Positions 17,999 through 24,704 of a DNA stretch of 64,000 nt are shown piece after piece. The notes under the pieces were generated by a model, which saw nothing but the letters and a program-made list of their open reading frames with translations, ran no database searches and had not been told where the DNA came from. The position numbers were made by a program, and so were the translations under genes. Positions within the stretch are counted from its first letter, which is position 1. Each line of letters opens with the position of its first letter. This DNA is from Paenibacillus segetis (lineage in GTDB: Bacteria > Bacillota > Bacilli > Paenibacillales > Paenibacillaceae), in the NCBI RefSeq assembly GCF_014639155.1, contig NZ_BMFT01000001.1, forward strand, positions 868,001-932,000, written 5' to 3'.

Positions 17999-19087
17999 AT
18001 GAGTAAGAGAGCTTATAACTTTAATGCCGGACCGGCTGCACTGCCGCTTGAAGTGCTAGAACGGGCACAAGCTGAATTTGTTGATTATCAAGGTACTGGA
18101 ATGTCAATTATGGAGATGTCTCACCGTGGTGCGGTTTATGAGGCAGTTCATAACGAAGCTGCAAGTCGCCTGTTGAATCTACTAGGTAATCCGCAAGGGT
18201 ATAAAGTATTGTTCCTGCAAGGCGGAGCTTCAACTCAATTCGCTATGCTCCCAATGAATTTCTTGACTGAAGGTAAGACTGCCGGTTATGTGAAGTCGGG
18301 AAGCTGGGCTAATAAGGCAATTAAGGAATCCAAATTGATCGGTAGCACTTTTGTAGCAGCGTCTTCGGAAGAGAACAAATATATGTCGATGCCCGATGTA
18401 AGTAACCTTGAACTACCTGAGAATACGGCTTACCTACATTTGACTTCCAATGAAACGATTGAAGGAACGCAGTTCCAAGAGTTCCCGGATACAGGTAATG
18501 TTCCATTGATCGCAGATATGTCTAGTGACATTTTGTGTCGTCCGTTTGATCTAACTAAGTTTGGCCTTGTCTATGCAGGGGCTCAGAAAAATTTAGGTCC
18601 TTCGGGTGTGACGGTTGTTCTTGCTCGTGAAGAATTGCTGCAAAATTCACCAAGTCATATCCCTACGGTTCTACGGTATGACACACATGCCGAGAATAAT
18701 TCTTTGTATAATACCCCGCCATCTTTCGCAATTTATATGGTAAATCAAGTATTGAAATGGATTGAAGAGCAAGGTTCTTTAGAAGGTATTGAGAAGAAGA
18801 ATCGTGAGAAGGCTAGTCTTCTCTATAATGCTATTGACGAAAGCGCCGGTTTCTTCCGTGGTTGTGTAGATCCTGCCAGCCGCTCGATCATGAATGTAAC
18901 ATTCCGTCTTGGTTCTGAGGAACTGGAGAAGTTGTTCATTAAGGAATCAGAAAAAGAAGGATTTGTTGGTCTGAAAGGACATCGTAGTGTTGGAGGGCTT
19001 CGTGCTTCCATCTACAATGCAGTCCCATATGAAAGTATTAAGGCGTTAGTTGACTTTATGAGTCAGTTCCAAAAGTCACACGGATAG
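17999..19087 (+). CDS. serC: Phosphoserine aminotransferase
   Basis: Converts 3-phosphohydroxypyruvate to 3-phosphoserine with glutamate in serine biosynthesis, and the analogous step in pyridoxal phosphate synthesis. A 362-residue class V aminotransferase with the typical start (YNFNAGPAALP), phosphate-binding QGGAS, and the PLP lysine K197 in GAQKNLGPSG; HRSVGGLRAS marks the C-terminal substrate arginine region. The ribosome site is GAGAGGGTGGGGG. It has its own promoter and a terminator, so it is expressed alone; serA is not in the window. Confidence 0.97.
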   Translation: MSKRAYNFNAGPAALPLEVLERAQAEFVDYQGTGMSIMEMSHRGAVYEAVHNEAASRLLNLLGNPQGYKVLFLQGGASTQFAMLPMNFLTEGKTAGYVKSGSWANKAIKESKLIGSTFVAASSEENKYMSMPDVSNLELPENTAYLHLTSNETIEGTQFQEFPDTGNVPLIADMSSDILCRPFDLTKFGLVYAGAQKNLGPSGVTVVLAREELLQNSPSHIPTVLRYDTHAENNSLYNTPPSFAIYMVNQVLKWIEEQGSLEGIEKKNREKASLLYNAIDESAGFFRGCVDPASRSIMNVTFRLGSEELEKLFIKESEKEGFVGLKGHRSVGGLRASIYNAVPYESIKALVDFMSQFQKSHG

Positions 19088-19111
19088 GACAGGATAGTTC
19101 CTATTTAGGAT

Positions 19112-19152
19112 AGCAAAAGCCTTTCGCTGGAAGACAGCGAAAGGCTTTTGCT
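19112..19152 (+). terminator. Hairpin terminator after serC
   Basis: A perfect 18-bp stem (arm AGCAAAAGCCTTTCGCTG), loop GAAGA, with T-rich 3' arm. Confidence 0.85.
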
Positions 19153-19198
19153 TGATAGCTAGAAGTTAGCAAATTCATAAAGTGAGGTGCCATTCATC

Positions 19199-19663
19199 AT
19201 GACATTGCATATCGTGCTCGTAGAACCAGAAATCCCGGCAAATACCGGAAATATCGCAAGAACGTGTGCGGCTACCGGTGTACATTTACACTTGGTACGT
19301 CCACTTGGTTTTCGTACCGATGATGCTACATTAAAGAGAGCAGGACTTGATTACTGGTATGCGGTGAATATCGAATATCATGACTCTTTTGCAGAGGTTG
19401 AAGAAAAGTATAGCGGCAGTCGGTTTTTCTTTGCATCAACCAAGGCGGAGAAAAGGTACAGTGATTTTGAATACAAAGATGGGGACTTCTTTGTATTTGG
19501 TAAAGAGACTAAAGGCCTACCCGTTGAATTACTACAAGCCAACTCAGATACTGCGATTCGGATGCCGATGACAGATAAAGTACGATCTCTGAATTTGTCG
19601 AATTCTGCCGCGATTATTGTGTTTGAAGCTTTACGACAATTGGATTTTCCAGATATGAAATAA
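19199..19663 (+). CDS. trmL: tRNA (cytidine/uridine-34-2'-O)-methyltransferase TrmL
   Basis: A 154-residue SPOUT-fold enzyme that methylates the wobble ribose of certain tRNA-Leu isoacceptors using S-adenosylmethionine. Motif 1 is PEIPANTGNIARTCAATG, motif 2 FVFGKETKGLP and motif 3 MPMTDKVRSLNLSNSAAI, giving the trefoil knot. ATG 19199 fits the family start (MTLHIVL); a GTG at 19187 would add four residues and overlaps the GTGAGG ribosome site. Called CspR in Bacillus subtilis. Confidence 0.95.
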   Translation: MTLHIVLVEPEIPANTGNIARTCAATGVHLHLVRPLGFRTDDATLKRAGLDYWYAVNIEYHDSFAEVEEKYSGSRFFFASTKAEKRYSDFEYKDGDFFVFGKETKGLPVELLQANSDTAIRMPMTDKVRSLNLSNSAAIIVFEALRQLDFPDMK

Positions 19664-19869
19664 TGCTTAGATAAGGCCAGAGTAATGGGATCGATTGTGA
19701 CCCGGTATAAGCCATTTGGACCTGTTGTACGAGGAAATCCTGCTAAAATAATAAAATTTGTCGAATTGTAGCAGGAATCTTGATAAATATAGCGAAATAT
19801 TAAGTGAGTGTGTTCTCGATTTATATGTAAAATATCCATTATATTTTTCAGGAGAGGTGTACGTTAATT

Positions 19870-20115
19870 ATGAAACCTGCTGGTGTGGTCCGCAAAGTGG
19901 ACCAACTGGGTAGAATTGTTTTACCCAAATCTTTGCGCAAGAGATATCAAATGAATGAAGGAGATCCTGTTGAAATTTTAGTACAGGGTGATCATATCAT
20001 TTTGGAGAGATATCGCCCGAAATGCGTATTCTGCGGATCTATGGAAGGCGTAAGTGAGTTTAAGGAACGCTCCATTTGCAGTCAATGCCTAGGTGATATG
20101 ACACAATTGATCTAA
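19870..20115 (+). CDS. AbrB/SpoVT-family DNA-binding protein with C-terminal zinc-ribbon-like motif
   Basis: An 81-residue transition-state-type regulator. Residues 1-48 match the AbrB swapped-hairpin domain (GVVRKVDQLGRIVLPKSLRK, then DPVEILVQGDHIILERY). The tail holds C52-x2-C55 and C70-x2-C73, a probable zinc site that replaces the longer oligomerisation region of Bacillus AbrB. Such short zinc-bearing AbrB proteins are common in Paenibacillus and Clostridia. Ribosome site GGAGAGG. Its targets are unknown. Confidence 0.9.
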   Translation: MKPAGVVRKVDQLGRIVLPKSLRKRYQMNEGDPVEILVQGDHIILERYRPKCVFCGSMEGVSEFKERSICSQCLGDMTQLI

Positions 20116-20132
20116 ATGAAATTTAAAATGAG

Positions 20133-20172
20133 AGAAGTATCCGAATCTAGAGATCGGATACTTCTTTTTTTC
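20133..20172 (+). terminator. Terminator after the AbrB-like gene
   Basis: AGAAGTATCCG and its complement form an 11-bp stem followed by seven T. Confidence 0.92.
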
Positions 20173-20195
20173 ATGAATGAAATGACGAAGACGCA

Positions 20196-20232
20196 AATAA
20201 ATAAGCATCCTTTCGCAGGAGGCTTATTTATT
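20196..20232. terminator. Hairpin near the convergent junction
   Basis: AATAAATAAGC and GCTTATTTATT (11 bp) with an inner TCCT/AGGA pair and an open loop. It lies downstream of the minus-strand genes and may end their transcript. Confidence 0.6.
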
Positions 20233-20271
20233 AACCGTGCTTTATCAATAGAAGACGATCCAAGTTACTTC

Positions 20272-20376
20272 TTACAGGCCTTTAGTTTTATCGTCGTTAT
20301 AGGACGAAGTCAAGATGCCACACAAAAATAGGGCCAGCACTAATGCAATAATCCAAAACGTAATTGAGAAGGACAA
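20272..20376 (-). CDS. Putative 34-residue single-span membrane peptide
   Basis: A TTG-started frame of 35 codons with a near-ideal GGAGGTG site 7 bases upstream (plus strand 20384-20390) and a TATACT -10-like box just before that. The peptide begins MSFSITFWIIALVLALFLCG, one hydrophobic span of about 20 residues, and ends in a short polar tail (TSSYNDDKTKGL). It follows the NAGPA-domain gene on the same strand with 100 bases between. It has no recognised family; a small membrane regulator or a type I toxin-like peptide are possibilities, without direct support. Confidence 0.5.
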   Translation of the reverse strand: MSFSITFWIIALVLALFLCGILTSSYNDDKTKGL

Positions 20377-20478
20377 AGCTGAACACCTCCAAGATTTAAT
20401 CCCCTATAGTATACCTTTCTCTTGGAAAAAAATAAATGCCATTATGATATTTTTCGCAGACAAAGAGAAACTACAGTG

Positions 20479-21546
20479 CTACTTGAAGAATAGAAAGTGC
20501 GTTGGAACAGGACGAAGCGAGCCATCTGAAGGGTTATTGATAACTCGTCCATTCACAACAAGTGATGAAGAACCACCGCCATCCAGATTATAAGCATCTT
20601 TGACAGCAAGCTTCATTAGTCTCCCCTGAAGCTCCTCAAGCGTGGCTCCAGAGCTTCCGCTTTCATTGTAGCCATCGACAACAATAATGAGTAACTGATC
20701 ATCTTTGTAATTCCCGATGACCGTACGTGGTGCACGAAGAGGAGAAGTCTGCCACTTGGTAGGGATGGTTGTCTTCTTACCATCCTTAAGTAATACAGGG
20801 ACAAATGATGCACCAAACAAGGGGTTAAGCTTATCCAGGTTTTCTTTTCGTTGAAATTTCCCGCCAATCAATTTCCCCGATGAATTCAAACCAACGAAGA
20901 ATAGATCCTTGAAAGTTGGCTCAAACCCAGTTAAATATTTGCCGTTCATTATTGTAGTACTCAGTGGATAACGTTTGCCACTAGAATCTGCAAACCCTCC
21001 AGCATTAATTCCCGCTACGGCGCCGTAACGATTTACGGCATGCAATGTCGTCTCAGAACCACCGAGTTTATCGTTACCCAACGTCATTTTCATGGCATCT
21101 GTTGATTTGAGCTTGATTTTCATAGCGTAACCTTTATAAGTTCCGGGATTCATCTTATATAGTTGAATCTTAATTTTATCGCTTTGTATTGTTTGGAATG
21201 GCGTTCCTAATTTAGATGAAATACGATCGTCATAAATATTCTCGGGACTTACGGCTGCTTTTTGCGCCATCTTAACGATGGAAGACATCGTTGACGTTGT
21301 CTTATGGTACAGCTCAGCAGTCGTTTTAATGGAGGAGATTGTAGTCTTTGCCATATTTTCAGCCTGACTCAGCCCTTCCGCTATATTTCCTGTCGTAGTC
21401 AAAATATCACTATCCGTTGTAATGGTGCTAGATTGACTCTCCCATTCAATTAAAGTGCCACTTATGAGTAGTGCTATGAGCAGGCCTAATAAAGGGCCAC
21501 AAGCAAGTAGAAAGAAACGGTTGATTTGTTTTGTCTCAGTCATCAT
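20479..21546 (-). CDS. Phosphodiester glycosidase (NAGPA) family protein, membrane anchored
   Basis: A 355-residue protein with one N-terminal membrane segment (about 11-31) and an extracellular NAGPA domain (pfam09992 type): GAVAGINAGGF, PRTVIG, LIIVVDGYNESGSSGATLEEL, AYNLDGGGSSSLVVNG. This family contains the mammalian uncovering enzyme and bacterial proteins linked with exopolysaccharide or cell-wall glycan processing, so a role in trimming a surface glycan phosphodiester is likely but the substrate is unknown. Its ATGATG start overlaps the stop of the coiled-coil gene upstream (ATGA), so the two are translated together. Part of the outside region before the catalytic domain (about 40-100) is Thr/Ser-rich. 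Confidence 0.88.
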   Translation of the reverse strand: MMTETKQINRFFLLACGPLLGLLIALLISGTLIEWESQSSTITTDSDILTTTGNIAEGLSQAENMAKTTISSIKTTAELYHKTTSTMSSIVKMAQKAAVSPENIYDDRISSKLGTPFQTIQSDKIKIQLYKMNPGTYKGYAMKIKLKSTDAMKMTLGNDKLGGSETTLHAVNRYGAVAGINAGGFADSSGKRYPLSTTIMNGKYLTGFEPTFKDLFFVGLNSSGKLIGGKFQRKENLDKLNPLFGASFVPVLLKDGKKTTIPTKWQTSPLRAPRTVIGNYKDDQLLIIVVDGYNESGSSGATLEELQGRLMKLAVKDAYNLDGGGSSSLVVNGRVINNPSDGSLRPVPTHFLFFK

Positions 21547-21953
21547 TTGAGTAAATCCATTTGTTTTTGTAGCTTGGCAAGCTGCTGCTTCACATCACTT
21601 AATTGGGAGTATAGCTTGTTGCTGTTATCCGTTTTATCGCTTGTGTTGTCTTTGGTAAAAGTGAGTAGTTCATTGAAGGTTTCGACCTTACTCTGTAATG
21701 TCTGAACCTCCTGGGACAATGTGGATAATTGAGTAGTGTAGTCGGCTTTCATCCGTTCTGTTTGTATATGCAATTTGGCTTCTAGTTGCTCAAGCATCGA
21801 TTTCTTCAAATGATTGCTATATAGGAGGGCACCCGTTACACCCGCACCAATTAATAGAATCCAGATCAGTATTACAATTTTTGGGGATGTCTTTCGCGTT
21901 TTCTTATTTCGGGTGGGGCTTGTATTTGCTACAGGCTCCGTATAGTAAGACAT
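21543..21953 (-). CDS. Membrane-anchored coiled-coil protein, unknown function
   Basis: A 136-residue protein: basic cytoplasmic N-terminus (TRNKKTRKTSPK), one membrane segment (about 28-47) and an extracellular coiled coil rich in Leu, Gln and Lys (for example LSQEVQTLQSKVETFNELL and LYSQLSDVKQQLAKLQKQ). ATG 21953 is preferred over an in-frame GTG at 21962 because AGAGGTG lies 8 bases before it. It is translationally coupled to the NAGPA gene, so it probably forms a surface complex with it, perhaps as a spacer or scaffold. I recognise no named family. Confidence 0.8.
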   Translation of the reverse strand: MSYYTEPVANTSPTRNKKTRKTSPKIVILIWILLIGAGVTGALLYSNHLKKSMLEQLEAKLHIQTERMKADYTTQLSTLSQEVQTLQSKVETFNELLTFTKDNTSDKTDNSNKLYSQLSDVKQQLAKLQKQMDLLK

Positions 21954-22118
21954 GGAGATCACCTCTAGTATTTATTTCAAATTAATATTTTAACATGAGC
22001 CTACTTGATTCGCAAAAATAAAAGAGAGATTTAATCCTGGGAGATTATGTTTGCCGTGGAAATTTGTCCTGCTGTACAATCGCTTTAAATGAAGCAATCG
22101 AAGGTGGGTGAGAACATA

Positions 22119-23414
22119 GTGGAAGTATGGTTACGAGAATTTATACAGAGGTTACCATTGGGGTTTGGGAAGGATGTTGATACACCTTTCGTAAATGAAG
22201 GCTATATTTCCTTTGCGCAGAGGCAAGGCGATGGAGGAACGGGAACGGGTTCTTGGCGTGAGCTAGCAGAAGAGGCAAGAAAATCAACGTTGTCGGTGAA
22301 ACAAGAGGCTTCAACGAGTCGGAAGAAGAGGGAACGAGAAGCTGAACAGGGATATTTACCTTTACGACAATGGTTAGTGAAAGCTTATGCTGAAGCTGAG
22401 GGAGCGGAAGAGGAGAATGCTCCAGATCATTTCATATTAGTAGATGATGCTGGAGAAGCGTTACATTTGTTGCTTCGTTCTTTGGTGAAGCCAGGTGAAG
22501 TGGTCCTGGTAGAGACGCCTGCTTCGCCTGAAGCTTTGGCAGAGATAAGCAGTTATGGTGCAATAGCAGTTCAAGTAGCTTGTGATCACGACGGTATGTT
22601 GCCCGTAGATGTGCAGAAACAGATGAATGGACATAAGCCGGTATTCGTGTATGTAACACCACATTATTCGAATCCATCGGGTACAGTATGGAGCCTGGAA
22701 CGTAAGCTAGCTCTCCTTGAGATATGTGAGGCGAATGGAGTCTTCATCGTTGAAGATGACACGGCGGGAGCAGTACCCTTTCAATCATTACAAGAAGTCA
22801 ATGAAGAGAGGGGTAAGAATCAAGTTTCCATCTCATTCTATCGCATATGTCAGATGCAGGAGAAGCATGAAGGGAAACTGAGGGTAGGAGTACTGAGTAT
22901 AGGCGCTTTTGAGGGTACGCTGTTTCCAAATTTACCGCTGGCTTGGATTCGTGGTGAACCGAAAGAGATTCATTCTTTGTTGGATGTGAGGTTAGCAGGG
23001 CCGGTTTCCCTTAGGAAAATCGAGCGGGAACAAACGCTTCACACGCTGCTGGAAATGCCGTCCTTCAATTGGCGCGATCATGCCGTGCATGTAGAGGTTG
23101 AATATGCTGCAAGGCGTAAGCTGATGCTGGAGCTGCTGAGTGAGCCAGCCTGGAAGGGAACTGAGGTTATTGACCCCGGAGGTGGTCTATTCCTCTGGCT
23201 GCGCCTTCCAGCAGGTCTGAGCTCCGAAGCATTGCTACGTGCGTCTCTGCTTCAAGGCGTAGCCTTCGTGCCTGGTGTGCGCTGCTATGCAAGTGAGCCG
23301 GACACCGCTAGGCTCCGGCTCACATTTGCAGCGCAGCCCGAAGCGCAGCTGCGTCAAGGCATGGCCGTGATTGCGGGTGCAATCACGGAGTTCACAGCGC
23401 GCGCCGCCGAATGA
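22119..23414 (+). CDS. Aminotransferase-fold protein (MocR/2-aminoadipate type) lacking the PLP lysine
   Basis: A 431-residue fold-type I aminotransferase homologue: YLPLRQWLVKAY, the VTPHYSNPSGTVWSLERK motif, EDD where PLP would be held, and the C-terminal RLRLTF arginine strand. The segment that normally reads SFSKTLFPGLRLGW here reads AFEGTLFPNLPLAW, so the PLP-binding lysine is a glycine (residue 266) and the preceding Ser a Glu. There is no winged-helix domain. It is thus probably not an active transaminase, though the frame is intact and 430 codons long, so it is likely to be a functional pseudo-enzyme. GTG 22119 has AAGGTGGG upstream; an ATG at 22089 lacks a site. The 3' third is markedly GC-rich. 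Confidence 0.8.
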   Translation: MEVWLREFIQRLPLGFGKDVDTPFVNEGYISFAQRQGDGGTGTGSWRELAEEARKSTLSVKQEASTSRKKREREAEQGYLPLRQWLVKAYAEAEGAEEENAPDHFILVDDAGEALHLLLRSLVKPGEVVLVETPASPEALAEISSYGAIAVQVACDHDGMLPVDVQKQMNGHKPVFVYVTPHYSNPSGTVWSLERKLALLEICEANGVFIVEDDTAGAVPFQSLQEVNEERGKNQVSISFYRICQMQEKHEGKLRVGVLSIGAFEGTLFPNLPLAWIRGEPKEIHSLLDVRLAGPVSLRKIEREQTLHTLLEMPSFNWRDHAVHVEVEYAARRKLMLELLSEPAWKGTEVIDPGGGLFLWLRLPAGLSSEALLRASLLQGVAFVPGVRCYASEPDTARLRLTFAAQPEAQLRQGMAVIAGAITEFTARAAE

Positions 23415-23427
23415 GGCGCGCGAGACA

Positions 23428-23470
23428 GGCAAGAGCCGCCGCAGTCGTCAGTTCTCCGGCGGCTCTTGCC
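23428..23470. terminator. Convergent terminator overlapping the DUF2161 gene end
   Basis: GGCAAGAGCCGCCG pairs perfectly (14 bp) with CGGCGGCTCTTGCC; the loop contains the stop codon of the minus-strand gene, so one arm is coding sequence. Confidence 0.8.
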
Positions 23471-24203
23471 CTTCGGCAGCGGCGGCGGTCCGCTGCCAGC
23501 CTGCCACCACGGCGGCGTACTGCGCTAGCCCCTCGACGCCTTCCGGCGTCAAGGTGTAGCGTCCGCGCGCCACGCGGTGGAACCAACCATAATAATTGTG
23601 CTGCAGAATGGCAGCAGCATTACCGACCCCGCTCTGATCACGAATCTGTCGCGGACTCATTTCTACACCAACTTTGAGTGCAAGCGCAACGCGTAGTGCT
23701 TTTTCGCGATAGGATGTCATCAGCTTGGTGCCATGGCTACCCCCAACATTGTAATCACCGCTACGTTCATTAAATTCGTACAGCAAACGCTCTGAACGTT
23801 TTTTGGTAATTTTCCGCGACGAACCATTCGTAACTTCCCCAGGAGAGCATAAAATTTCGACAAATGGACTTTTTGTCTTGAACAGCGTGATCGTAATTAG
23901 CCCTAGGCCTAGACGTCGGCACAACCCGGTAAGATCACCCCAACGCTGGTTATGCGCCCCTTTCTTCGAACGGTTACGTTCAACGGCCAGATAGACTTCT
24001 TGACTGAGTTTCTGTCTCTCCAAGCCTTGCAGCAGCAAGGGAAGGTTAAATGTCTTCTTAATCTCCACAATGAGTGGGTGCTGGCGATCAGGATGAATAC
24101 CAACTAGGTCACAGTGTTTGACCTCACCCCGGACAACATATCCCCGTTCCTCAAAAAACACTTTAAGGGGGGCGTATAATTCGGTTTCATGCTGTACAGC
24201 CAT
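23448..24203 (-). CDS. DUF2161-family protein (PD-(D/E)xK-like)
   Basis: A 251-residue protein. The N-terminal half has nuclease-like signatures of the DUF2161 family: E at 28 or so (RGEVKHCDLVGI), then the EIK motif in LIVEIKKTFNLPLLLQGLERQ, resembling a PD-(D/E)xK core. The C-terminal half has a predicted DNA-binding-like helical region (MSPRQIRDQSGVGNAAAILQHNYYGWFHRV) and an Ala/Gly tail. Annotators call relatives phosphodiesterases or unknown; I cannot assign a substrate. AAAGGAGA precedes the ATG. It converges on the aminotransferase-fold gene. Confidence 0.8.
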   Translation of the reverse strand: MAVQHETELYAPLKVFFEERGYVVRGEVKHCDLVGIHPDRQHPLIVEIKKTFNLPLLLQGLERQKLSQEVYLAVERNRSKKGAHNQRWGDLTGLCRRLGLGLITITLFKTKSPFVEILCSPGEVTNGSSRKITKKRSERLLYEFNERSGDYNVGGSHGTKLMTSYREKALRVALALKVGVEMSPRQIRDQSGVGNAAAILQHNYYGWFHRVARGRYTLTPEGVEGLAQYAAVVAGWQRTAAAAEGQEPPEN

Positions 24204-24224
24204 GAGAATCTCCTTTTATTAGTA

Positions 24225-24469
24225 GTTCAAAAAGTCATCTTTTGATCACGGAGGGTTTCAAGAAGTTTATTCGACTTCGAATCTTGAATTCAGCCGGGCC
24301 ATGCATATGCTTACGGGGTATGTTTCCTACGAAACATTTTAGGTGCTCACGTAGGTTTTGCCTACGCTCCGCACCACAATCCCTAGCTTTATTCAACCTT
24401 CTGAGGCGTTTGGAAAAAACGCTACTTCGTAAGCTTAAGCTCTGGTGCTGAAAAGCCGACTTTTTGAAC
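24225..24469. repeat. 245-bp palindromic (MITE-like) intergenic element
   Basis: The ends are inverted repeats: GTTCAAAAAGTCATCTTTT at the left and the complement of GTTCAAAAAGTCGGCTTTT at the right, 17 of 19 bases matching. Inside are smaller hairpins (ATGTTT/AAACAT; CGTAGG-TTTTG-CCTACG). Both strands are open for 69-78 codons, but no ribosome site or codon pattern supports a gene. The size, terminal repeats and location between genes fit a miniature non-autonomous repeat of the kind scattered in Paenibacillus genomes. No clear target duplication is seen. The following 235 bases (24470-24704) hold only the upstream region of prkA. Confidence 0.75.
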
Positions 24470-24704
24470 ACGTATTTTTATTTTCCACTTTTCTTAAAGT
24501 CTGCTGGTTTCGTTACTTCCCGTTTTATTTTGTCAAGCTTCGATTTTGGTTTTGAGCCTGAAAAAATGGTCAACTTCTCTACACAAGTCGCATAGTTATG
24601 TAATACACTTTACCATTTATTTAGCTCTACTCAGTTTAGCATGGATCACTATTTGTGGAAACGCGATACGCTTGCCCCAAGCGGGAGTATAGGAGGTACC
24701 GAAC

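Noticed and set aside
20116..20331. 71-codon frame just after the AbrB-like gene
   Set aside because: It reads through a terminator hairpin and has no ribosome site.
24235..24471. Open frames on both strands inside the palindromic element (78 and 69 codons)
   Set aside because: They mirror each other because the element is palindromic, and neither has a ribosome site.
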